From positions 14,646,666 through 14,710,665 of the forward strand of contig NC_084663.1 in the NCBI RefSeq assembly GCF_028389875.1: a DNA stretch of 64,000 nt, in the 5' to 3' direction. A program made the translations under genes and the position numbers. Source of the DNA: Rhea pennata. Lineage: Eukaryota > Chordata > Aves > Rheiformes > Rheidae. Below are positions 12,631-23,987 of the stretch, one piece after another (the first letter of the stretch is position 1; each line of letters starts with the position of its first letter). The notes below the pieces were generated by a model. The model saw only the letters and a program-made list of their open reading frames with translations, had not been told where the DNA came from and did not search any database.

Positions 12631-14159
12631 CATTAAATCCTCTCAGACTTTAAGAAATTCCTGAATTAAAGCCTTAAGAGGAAGTGTTGAAATTGACTGT
12701 AGGGTCAGTGCTGCCTGTAGCAATTTTGGTTTTACTGGTGCAGGTTTTTATTACTTTATCAGTATCTTGAGAGGCTCTATTTTTTATCCTTTCCTGGCTT
12801 TCCCAGGTCTTTGGGATATCTTTGCCATTTCACATTAATTTAAACAATTTTCCCCAAGACCTCAAAGGGTCTTTTTGCATTACCCAGGGCTCCAGGTATT
12901 CTTTCAAAGGAAGAACTGCTTGCTCCAAGTGGTTTTGCTCATTCTCAAGTGCATCTGTTGTCCTACTGTCAGCCTGAGCAATGTTTTGCATGTAAAACTT
13001 TTCTTTCTTCTTCACTTTCTGGTTGTACATGTATTCATATATTTTAAGTGTTCGTTTAGATGTAAGCATTTTAGAAAGTAAAGTTCCCATTCATCCTGTG
13101 ATCACTGGTCTTTTTCTTTCACAGTGCTTCGCAGAGCTGTAACAATTCAACACTGGCCTTAAAAAATTTTAAGGTGTCCGAACACTCAGGAGCTCTAGAA
13201 AAGAGAGCGCCTTACCAAGCATTCCCAGCTCAAAGGAGAGGCTTCTTAAATAACTCTTTGTTTTCATTACTCTTAAAAACACAGCAGGAGAGTGTTCCAG
13301 CCTGCCATACGCTCCAAGACAGGATCAGCTATGCACTGCAGATACATGAACCTCTTAGCCAGTTTTAGCAAGAATAATTACTTTCTAATGACAAAGTTAG
13401 AGACTTTCTCTCTGGAGAAAGTGCTAGACTATTTATTCCTTGTCCTGTTCCTGATCATCTCTAGCAGTTTCATGCTCATTTCTAGAGTGCACTAGGACTA
13501 GTTCGAGGTGGACTGAATTATACCTACATGCAACAAGTTTGATTTAATGCCCAGCAGAACTGATAAAACCTGGGAAAGGAAACTTACTTCTGCACAGAGG
13601 CAAGTGCAACCTTTCCTAGTTCTTCTGCTGTCCTGCTGCATCCAGAGCGACATGGACACATCCACCCGTCAGCCTGCCAGGGCTGGTGCGGGAAATCACC
13701 CCCCAGGTGGCAGGCCTTACTTTCACCCCAGGCTGTTCTCCTCCTCCCTCTGGGGCCTTCCCAGGCTGGGCTAACCCCAACACTAATCTGGCTCCAGAGA
13801 CCACCACCACTATTAATACTACTGAATAAAACCAAAGCAGATGTAGCAGGGAGCAGGCCAGGTGGGGAGAAGCGCACGTCCCTGCAGTGCCACGGGGAAA
13901 GGCTGTGCCGTCCTCCAGGCAACCGCATCCAGCCAGGTGCAAATGATCTACAAACAGAAAACGGAAAATCCTTTACAGGAGCTGGCCGCTTTACAGGAAA
14001 TACACTACGGCACAACTGCTCCATGGCAAAAGGCTTGCCTTCACCAAAGCTCCACGGTTCCTTACCAAACCTGTCAGCCTGAAAGAACTGGAAATAGTAA
14101 GAACTGTAAATAATTCAGCCTGAAAATCTCCTCCTTAAATCTCTTGGCCCTGCTTTTAT
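10701..14159. other. Non-coding DNA with scattered AP-1-like sites
   Basis: No gene recognised. Perfect TGACTCA sites occur at 11343-11349 and 11530-11536, with a TGATGTCA nearby at about 11559-11566. A CTCF-like core on the minus strand (GCGCAGAGGGCACC read leftward) sits at 11702-11715. A purine-rich stretch runs through 12046-12110. Open frames on both strands look like chance. Confidence 0.4.
12600..12628 (+). repeat. T29 homopolymer
   Basis: An uninterrupted run of 29 T. It is the only homopolymer of this length with T on the + strand in the left half of the window. No CR1-like or processed-gene sequence adjoins it that would make it a retroposed tail. Confidence 0.9.
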
Positions 14160-14560
14160 CCATGGCAGGGAATCGCGAGACATACGCAGCTGAGCGGGAA
14201 CCAACACGAAGGACCTTACATCGAGGAGAGGCGCTGGCACCTCGCGGGAGCCGGGGCCCCAGGAGGGTTTCCAGCATTGCATCCCGGCTCACGGGCAGCT
14301 GGGACGTGCCCCGTTTCCGATGGCCCGGGTGAAGGAGAGCTCGCGCCGGATGGGACTGTGCCAGGGGTGCCTGGCTCGAGCAGGCCGTGCGGGGCCGTTC
14401 CCCGGGAGGTTGTTTGCGTTGATCACCTCTGAACAAAGGTGCCAGCAGCTGGGCTCAGGCCAGCGCGGCCTGTTGGAGAACGTCCCCCCGCCCCGAGAGG
14501 CTGCGGTTACGCACCGCGGGAAAGCACGGCGAGACGCCGGCCTTCCCACCAAACATCTGC
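14160..14560. promoter_or_regulatory. Second CpG-rich patch
   Basis: CpG density rises again across about 400 bp (GGAATCGCGAGAC, CACCTCGCGGGAGCCGG, GAGCTCGCGCCGGATGG and similar). Overlapping open frames cover it on both strands, as expected for GC-rich DNA. I see no clear TATA, initiator or paired donor. It lies 3.5 kb from the 10.3 kb patch, so the two may be parts of one regulatory domain or ends of an unrecognised GC-rich transcript. Confidence 0.3.
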
Positions 14561-17138
14561 CTTCGCCCTCTGCTCTCCGCGGTTTAATTAAAGCGTTTTG
14601 CACACAGCTTGCTTTTCTACTCCGTCAGCTTTGCGCTCTAGAAACTCCTTTGGCTCAAAGCTCTTGCCTTAGGAGTGCAACCATTTCAGCTGCTTGCTTG
14701 GCCATCAGGCAAGCTTTCCTTTTCCCCTCCCCCCCTTCTTTCTCTTTTCACAAGCTCGAACAGGCTTAACCCACAAAATCCCATTAACGAAGTTGTGCGT
14801 TCGTAGCAAGCCCAGCTCTTTCACAACCCTAGCCAGGACTTTATCTTTTCAATCGTCCTATTTTCTGATGGGGCTGCTGTACCTGCCCACAAGAGCGTTC
14901 ATTTGCACAAGCAATGCTGCTCCTCAACAGCCTTTTTAGTCCTGCCTCAAAGCAGCTGCTGCAAGTGCACAGCTGAGACACATCAACGTGGGGTTTGCCC
15001 CTGGCAAGTGGCTCGTGTGCCTACGTGACTCATTTATCGAGACAGAGTAAAAGCTGAAATGTAGCCACTCAGTTGCCAGCTAGTAACACAGAAATATGCT
15101 TAATAACTGTTTTTCACCATTCTAGCCTGTAGCTTGTTGCTACCAGCAGATGGAGACAGGGCAGTGAGTGTCTCCCAGCTCCTTTGAGAGGTTTCCCCTC
15201 TCTCTGAGAAGGTCTTTGGAGAGGGGCTTCCTTTAGAAACATTAATTCATATTCCTGCATTTTGCTATTGATCTGACTTCTGTGATGGTTGTCTCGGTTC
15301 CTCACACCTTCCCCACCACTACCTTGCGGTGCCAAGATAACTAGGACCCAGAGAGATACCTGGATACTGGAGAGGCTCAGCTCCAGTGCAAGAGCAGACT
15401 GGAAAAGACTGAATAAAGACTGGAATACCTGAGTCCCTCTGGGGCAGGAGGAGTGCTGAAGGAGCTGCCTGTCCTGTCCCTCACAGCTCTTACCCACACA
15501 CTGTGTATACAAATTGAAATTAACTGTGTAGCTCTGTGTATACAGGTGAAAATTAACTTATTAACGTCAATTAAGCTTGTCTGAGACCGTTCTCCAGCCC
15601 TGAATGTCCCCCACCCATCCCACTGAAGTCTCATAGCCTCCCAAGCGACGTGGCTTCGCCCAGACTGCCCACCGGGAATGACACCAGGCACGCGCTGACT
15701 CCTTCATCCCCAGCGAGTGTTGCTCCGGAGAGACTGTTCACCCCAGGCCAAAACCAGCTGGGAACCACTGTAACAGTATAGACAGTCTAGCTCTGCTGCC
15801 CCAGCAAGTTCCTTAACGCTCTCTGGTTAACTGCTGCTGGTGCAGGACATTTGATTTCCCAGATTTTCACCCCTCCAGACCAGGAATCCTAAATCTAACC
15901 CTGAATGCAGTGGCAGGTACCCTGTTAGCTCACTGTCCCCAACACAGTAATTCCCACGGCCGGTAAAATACTTGCGGATTTCTCAGAACAACTTTGTTTC
16001 TGAGAAAGCCAGTTCAATCAGTCACCACGGCCAAGTTTACCTTCCCATAAGCTACTTTTTTTGTCTGTAAAACAGCCCATGTAGCTTTCTCCATGTTTGG
16101 GACAAAAGAGGTTCAGAGCTGACGTATGAAGTATGTTATTAACTTACATTCTGTTTTGTTTCTACAGAAACCACTTACCAGGAATGCAAACCTGCCAGAG
16201 CAGATCAGACACCGGTCCGTCTCGCCCAGCGTTTTGCGGGCTCTGCTCAGTCTCTTTGGCAGCCCTCTGTGCACGTGACTTCGCTTTCAGAAGAGGGACT
16301 ATCTAACCCTGCAGACAGCAGTTACCCATAAGGAAAAGTCTGTTCTTTATTAAGGTTTTATTTATGCTTTGCAGTAAGGTGTAAATATTGGTAGGTGCAC
16401 CTACAAGCAAAATCCTCCAAGCTAGCTATTTCTATTTTACTACTAACAATAGCAGATGCCTTCAGAGCACTGAATGCTGACAAACTGAAACGCTTAAGCT
16501 TGTTTTAACAATGCATTAAATTATTAATTTTTATGACAGCTAATCAGTTATGATGAATGTTGAAGGCACTGCTCGAAGAGTTTGATATTAAAAAAATAGT
16601 CAAATAATGTAAGAGCTGAGTTCACTGTCTCATAGTTGTGTAGTTACATGCTACAGCATAGTACACATACACATCTGTATGTTTGTATATATATAATTGT
16701 ATATTATAGCGCTACAGCATAGTTGTATACGAAACAGTATATCAGTATTAAACATGCTTTTTATATAGAAATGATTACACAGGTATAAAACCAAAGGCAA
16801 TTAAGGTCACTGAAAGAGCCCCAAGTTCTCCCTTGCCTTCTTCCAGCTTTCCCTCCTGTGTGCTGTATTTTGCACAGGGCTGAGACATTTTGCTGAAAAA
16901 CTTCTCAGGGATTTTAATAATCAGGTTTAATTTTTAATAAGGATGCTAAGAAGTTTGTTAAATGCTATGGGCAGGCAACCTGATGGCATGAAATCTAAGA
17001 AAATACATACAAACCAAATACCTCCTGATATTACAGAGGGTGGAGAAGAGTGATTTTCAGCAGGATTAGGGCAAAAATCCAATTATTAAGAAGAGCACCA
17101 AATGACTAACATTGATTTACTGTCTTGGTGTGTTGCAG
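14561..17138. other. Non-coding DNA
   Basis: GC content falls across this stretch. An AP-1-like TGACTCA at 15026-15032 is followed directly by TTATC (GATA), echoing the 7.15 kb arrangement. A 13-bp GCTACAGCATAGT box occurs twice, at 16650-16662 and 16711-16723, in TA/TG-rich DNA. No exon is recognised. Confidence 0.4.
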
Positions 17139-17300
17139 TTAGGTTTCCTCCTGTTATTTATGGTTATGACATGCTGTCAGGAGCCGAGTAGTTTGAAAAT
17201 GGATGGTTTGGAAGAACGGAGGAGGATGACACCTTTAACTATCCTGGAAACTCCTTGTCACCAGATATTGAGATTAAAGATCCAAAACGCTATTGGATAG
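17139..17300 (+). other. Candidate internal exon, frame interrupted by one stop
   Basis: A 162-bp block is bounded by a good acceptor (TGTCTTGGTGTGTTGCAG before 17139) and a strong donor (GATAG|GTAAGTGAG after 17300). The length is a multiple of three. Read from 17141, its second half is protein-like, including EEDDTFNYPGNSLSP and a DPKRYW-like end, and enters and leaves in the same codon phase. One TAG at about 17189-17191 interrupts that frame. A different frame is open but ends in TAG exactly at the exon end. I do not recognise the protein. Possibilities are a decayed exon of a lost gene, a non-coding exon, or chance. The splice sites are seen directly; everything else is inference. Confidence 0.3.
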
Positions 17301-20300
17301 GTAAGTGAGTAACGAGAATGTTTGGCATTTTTTAGACGGATTAAAAAATTGCAAGAAATAGAAAGCATTATGCTTCAGAGCCAAGTCCCTGACAAAGTCC
17401 TAAGTTATAACCAGAAATCAAGATTATTTCATATTTGTCCCCTAGGGAGCTTCTTAAACCTTCTTCTGAAACAGCTGGTGCTGGCTGCTCTAAAAACAGG
17501 ATACTGTAATCCCATGCATTTGGCTGGGTTTTAAACTCCCTTTGAGATTATGGGAACTCCTGTGAACTGAATGAACAAATCCCCATCTATTATTTAAGGC
17601 AAACAATATCCTAGATCAAAATGCAGGAAGCTCAGACTGTTTTCTGTCAAAAAAGCGGTGGACCCCAGGACAAGGGGACACCATTCTGCCAGATATGGCT
17701 GTGGAAACCTTGTGGTTTTTATCTGCACAAAACACATTTAGCCTTGATCCATCTTTGAAGGAAAAATGTGCATTTGCTCTGCTGCTGCAGGAGTAAACAG
17801 GATTGACTGACCGACTGAGCTAATTAAGCACCATGGTTTCAAATAGGTGTTTTTCCACGTTTGGGATTCAGTGTTAAGGAGGTCATTTAGCAACTGGCAA
17901 TGTCATGAATAGAGAGGATAAAGAGGTCAGTCCAGCAGCCGGGAAGGCAGTATCTTCTCCTGACAGTAGATCAACCAAGAAAACAGTGACACAAGGTGAG
18001 GACACATTGCTCTCTTAAACGTACAGATGAATCTGAATCGCAGTTCAATATGGCCAGTGCAATGCTGTTAGCAGAACCACCTGACCCCACTATTTTAGAA
18101 ATTCAGATGAATTAAGATCATGTAGCCTCGGAGAGGAAAGGCCAAAGAAAAATACATTTACAATAACACGTGTAGTATTTTGTGGGCAATTTTGCCGAGT
18201 TAGTTGAACCGTAAAGGGGTAAATCCTGGTAATTGTGTCAACCAATCCCACCCACAGATTTTGGTGCTGTTGCAGTCTGCTTAGCACTCTTCCCAAGGCA
18301 CTTGGGATGCCCTCTTGCTGGCTCGCTATTCGAATCTTCTGCTTGTAGCTTTGTGTCACGTACCAGAGCATCCATTTTAGGCCTCAAATGTTAGTTTATC
18401 CTATAGGGCTTTTTCCCTTCAGCTTTTCATGCAAGATTTTACAATTACGATGGCATTCTAGCACTGCAGTGAAATCATCTGTAAGTCTTTGGGAGAAATT
18501 AAAGTCTTTACATCTTGCTGCATGCAGCAGTATTACTTTCATGGTTTCTAAACTTCTTTCCTCTAACTTCTAGCTCTACTGTCCCAAATGGTGAAATACT
18601 ACCATTCACTTAAACCTTTAGCTTTAGAAGGCTAACTTGCACCATCGGAGAAGCTCTAGCCTTATGCGTTGTTGGCTGATGAATCCTGCTGTAATTTAGC
18701 TCCTTATCATCTGTCTGATCTGATTAAACCCTGTGTCTTGTTTACACTGTATTGGAGAGCAGGCCTAATGTGACGCCTTTATAACTCAATTGCCTATCAG
18801 ATGAGATTTATTTAGCAGTACTGCTTCTCCTCCCTTGCCTGAGAAACACACTCCCCACATAAATTGGATCTACCTGGATTGGACTGAAATGGTAACAAAT
18901 GTTGGCATGTACTTTCTCTCAATTTAATGGTAAATGTCACAGAAAAATAAGTTCTTAGATAACTGCTTTTTCTCACCATTAACTTCTTGTTAGAATAAGA
19001 GAAAAAGTAGCTTAACATTTTTTAGCAAGCTGTTCAAACTCTCTAGATTTGTGTTACAAGGCCTGAAACAGTTCTATCTAACCTACTGTTACAATACCTG
19101 AACGGTACCCTGTCGCCTCTCTTGTCAGGTATGACATGAGAAAGTTAGTGCTCTTCAGAAGTGTGTCTTTGCTGAATTTAAACTTTCCTCAAAGTCCAGT
19201 TAACAAACACAGCATTCTTACAGTGTTATTCCAGTAGGAGAGCTGATAAAGTACATCCACTGAGCAGCTTAGGTGGAGCTCAGACAACAAATTATCACCT
19301 AAATTGAAAATTCCCCTAAACCTTCTCAGCCAGTCATTTCCCACACCTGCAATGGGCCAACTGCATGCAACTGCTTGTGGTGTTGTGCTGTAAATCAGAA
19401 CAGTTCTGGGGAACAGGTAGAGGAATTTCCTAGTGAGGACCAGATGTCCCAGCAGTGCTGGAGGCTGCTGCTGCTGCTGGGTCTCTGCCGGCTTGCTTTG
19501 AAAAAGAAGTGACAGTGGATGAGATCTACAGCTTGGCGCTGAGGTGGCTGCCTTCTTCTCCTGCTACCTGCTCCGTGGCGCATACCCTGTCCCTGCTGTC
19601 GCATGGGAGAGGGAGGAAGGAAGGGCTCTCCTATGTGTGAGGTGGAGCAGGCAAGCGAAGCGCTGCCCTGTGTGCCCTGTGTGCTCAGGGGCTTGCTGTG
19701 GTACTGAGTAACATCTGCAGGTGCCTGCAGGAAGACCTGTGCCAGGGCTTCACCAGAAAAAAAAGAGGTTGGATGTGTGTCCTGTGCTTGCCTCAATCAG
19801 TGTGCATAGTTGCAATTGTGTGGCAAAATCATGCCGTTATATATGCAAAATGATATTTAAAGTCACCTAAATGCTATCTGGGGCAAACAGCCACAAAGAA
19901 CCAGTATTTTTCTTTTTTTATCAACCTAGGAGTTGGTCTTATAGTATGCAGGCAGAATAGTTCAAAGGTTTGCTACTGCTGAGTAGTCTCTCAGGGTAAC
20001 GTCTTAAAAAACACTTAATGCCTTAGCCAACACTTCCATTTCTGCAGCTAACAGCATCTGCCATTCTTGGACTTAACCTTGGATTTAACTAATCCCAGAG
20101 GACCTCTTTCACCTGGGTTGGTCAGGGGCTCATAACAAATTAGGACATAAACTTACACATCTGGCTTCACAGTGGGACACTTAAATCACTCTGCTCCCCC
20201 TTCTCCCATATGCAGGAGTGTGTGTTCAAAATGCCAGCAGAGGGACTCACACACTCTTTATGTGTTTTATCTTGTTCAGGAGACTGAAAAGCAGACAACC

Positions 20301-23300
20301 AATAGAGCAGATACTCCAGATAAGCAACAATTTCCTGTTCCACATGAAAGCCGTCCTTCAGGCACCGGCTGCAGACCACTTCTCCAACCTAAGACTTGCC
20401 ATGTGCCCATTCTAGCAAGGGGCCGTAGCTGGGACGATGCCTCTGCCATATGCTGTCGAAGTACTTTGAGGAACACGAGCCATTTAAACCCAAGTTTAAA
20501 TGCCAGAATTGGGCAAAGCTTCTTTACAGAATCAAGGATTTGGCCCCAGTATCTACATAACTGAACCACCCCCTGCAACAACTCTTTTTTCTGGCCAGAT
20601 CACCCTTAAGTAAAATAAGGAGCTGGAAGGTAATTTGTCTATAGGTAATGAGTAGACTTTGCTATCAGTACCACAATAGCTTGTAATGCAAGGAAAAAAG
20701 CTGTTCATAAAATTATTCTGTCAGAAATATGCACATCTCTTCCCAGAAGGTGAATTTCAGTACTAACCTGCAGTGTTTGCAGGAGATTCAGGTGTCTGGG
20801 GTCTCATTTGCACACAGGGTAGCAGGATATTCTTATAGCTCAAGTTCTAGCTAAGCTCATGGGAATTACCAGGCTCTGACTTTCATTACACTTTGCTGTT
20901 TTTTCCTAAGGATTCCCTCAATCTTACAGTCTGTTGCCAGACCTGTCTTGTGCTATTTCTGAAAGCTTTTATTTGCAATAAATCACCAGTGAATAGCAAG
21001 CACTGCCTCTTTTATTACACCTCATGCATTTCATTCCTGGTAAGACAGGAGGATTACAAAACATGCTGCAGTAAGTCAGGACTGAGAGAAGACCTAACCT
21101 TTATTTACTTGACGCATCCTGACAATTACTGGTGTAGTTATACTGGAGAAGTCATCAAAGGTCTTATTAGACTTGCCACAGCTTTGCATCCTCATCAACA
21201 TGAAGGAAATTTGCCTGCAGCTGTGCCACCTGGGGCTCCGTGGACTGATGAGAGTTCACAAGCCTAATTAAATCCTGAAGGAGAAACCTCCAAGTGAAGG
21301 TGCTTTCCCAAAAATGATGCTGGGGACATTCTTCTCCACTGCAGAGCTATCATTTGCCCCAACATGCTGTCCAACTGGAGACTCCCTCTCACAGATGAGA
21401 TAAACAGATAATTCTCCACCTACTTGGGACTGTGGATTTTTCTCTGTAGTTCTACATGGTTCTCTGTATTTCTAAAACCCGTCTATTGTAGCATTTTTTT
21501 CAAAGTGGTCTGTTCCTAGACCTACCGTAACAAGACAGAGAGAGGAGGAGAATTACAGTCTGTTGACCTCATTTTCACAGCAGTTTCAGCTAACCAGGGT
21601 ATTTTCCTGTCTTGTCCTAAAATAAGTTACTGCTGCTCTTGCCCAGGCTGATCATATGTAGTGTCAGCATCTCACTGGTAGAAGAAACTCCTTGGTTTGG
21701 CAGCATGGTGGAAGGTGCTACGAAAAGTGACATAACTCTGCTGCTGTGAGCACAGCAGCAAATCCTTTAAAGGAACTTAATTATCACAGATGGAGAAATG
21801 AAAGCAAGGACCATTACACAGGCATGTTAATCGCATCAGTTGTCCTTCATATATTCCCAGTAATTTGGTATTACGTTATATACCAGACTTCCCGTGCAGC
21901 TGAAAAGCCCTGCTTGGACGGGCAGAGTTCTCTGGACCCATCATGCAATCATACTGAAACCCATAGCTCCTTTCACTGCTGTTTTATAGATCCAAAGACT
22001 GACAGATAGTGAGAAGCATGAGACCAGGCTCTGAGCCCAGCAGCAACCCTCCATTCGGGATATAATTACAAGTTCCTTGACAGGGAAAGCTGGTTGGACG
22101 TATAAGTCACTGCACAGGAGAAGGGACAAGGATTTGCAAAAGCAGCAGAAGCTGGGACACCAACTGGTTCAGCTGCATGTATCTTTGTGGGGGGAAAAAA
22201 ATCAGAAGGCTATCAGACAGAAAGCAAGCAGCTAAAAGCAGAACCACGAGAATAAGCAAGAACAGAACTCTCTGATAATCAGCCTTGCTAGAAATGCAAG
22301 GTTAGACACAGAGACTATGAAAAATACTCGTTGCTGCATGTTCTTAGGATGTTCAGAGACACAGTGCCACACTAAAGATACAAGAATTTATCAGTGGATT
22401 TATTCTCCTCCTAGAAGAAACTGGCTAACTGCTCTGGCCAGGAGAAAGCCCTGTCAGTGTAAGACACGTACACTGAAATGCTGCAAAGGTGGGTGCAGAA
22501 AAAGCCACCCTTCACCAACATATTATTTTGCCTCACAATGACGGCACAAACTCTTCTACATGTACAAAATGGCCTGTGAAATCGAGACTGGCTATGTTCT
22601 GAAAACATGGCCTTTACGTTCACAAGGAAATTATTGTCTTAAGGAAGAAACTAGTGGACAAGATTCTACAGATTGTATTATTCAGGAAATGAGGGGAAAA
22701 AAATCATACTAGCGTCTCCCAACCTTAAAATCTATGACCAAAGTAGGCATCTTGTCAAAACAAATATTTTGTTTACTCCTTTATTTTTCTCATAGAGACT
22801 ATATGCATGAAAGCTAGCTGACTGCGCACTGCTAAGGGGCTGTTTTGCCAAGGACATGAATGGGAGGAGATGCATCCTCTCATAAACACAGCATGGAGGA
22901 ATAGTGTTAATAAGCAGAGAAATTATTTAGGCTGATGCATTTGGTATTGGGATTAAATACCTAATTTGGAAATTCAATAAATAATGATTGACTTATTAGT
23001 TATTCATACTCCATACAAACTCCTTAACAGTTTTATTTTTTCTTTTACTTCCTATCCAATATCTTGCTTACATCTGCTTGAGAATGGATTTTCTTTGGGG
23101 CTAAATGCTTCAAAATGTGATCCTCTTATTACCTCACCAGTGTTGTCCTTTCTATTAAGATACATGTTTCTAGCTGCAATTTAAAGGGGAACTGATGCTG
23201 AAAAAGGACAGTCCTGCCCACAACTATTCCTTCCATCTGCAGCTACACATACTGGCTTCCTTATATCTGCACTAGTGATTACACGGCTGCAGATCTCATT

Positions 23301-23973
23301 GATAAATAATAGAATTCTGCAAATAAGAGATTAATTTTCAACTAAAACAGATTAACAGCCACGTGAGCACTAGACTCAGTGCAATGAGGGAGGTCCTGCA
23401 TGCCAGCATGGCAAACAACAGGCAGTAAGTGTACAGCCATCACTAGATGCTGCAGATAGCTCATGCACATGAAAAGCAATATCCAGGAGATAAAGCACTG
23501 CATCGAAGAGGTCAGCTTTCCAGGGGCTGTGTGCAAGTGACAGAGAGCAGAACATACAAGAGATTCTCTGGCACAGCTAACTCGCTTCTGAAATTTCATA
23601 CCATCAGCTAATGTATTTTACACTACCCTCCACTAGCCAAACAGACTCAGTAAGAAATTGTTGCTGCATCTTTTTTCTTTTGTCTTGGCAGAAAAAAAAA
23701 AGGTAGTGTCAGAAGTCAAGATCACAAATGCATAGGAAATTGGTTGTATGGTAGCATGAGAGACTGTCTTACTCATTACAGCTCTGCTCCTACACCACTT
23801 GGAGTTAATCATAGACCTCTGTGTGTATGTTCCTCATATGTATTGTCCAGCTGAGCCCTAGCAGCTTTAGTCTGATCCTGAATCTTTAATGAATACGGGC
23901 CAGTATACTTCCACGTAACAGGCCAACTTCTACCTTGTTTTTTGTTTTATTCTAGTGTAAATCTTTTTGGAGT

Positions 23974-23987
23974 CACCAGAGGGCACC
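23974..23987 (+). promoter_or_regulatory. CTCF-like motif
   Basis: CACCAGAGGGCACC matches the core CTCF pattern (CCAnnAGRKGGC-like) in forward orientation. A single match by eye occurs often by chance in a genome. Confidence 0.2.

Noticed and set aside
19455-19640. Plus-strand frame with an acidic stretch FEKEVTVDEIYSLALRWLP
   Set aside because: It looked protein-like at first, but the start lies in a CTG repeat, no acceptor or donor bounds it, and the tail is low-complexity.
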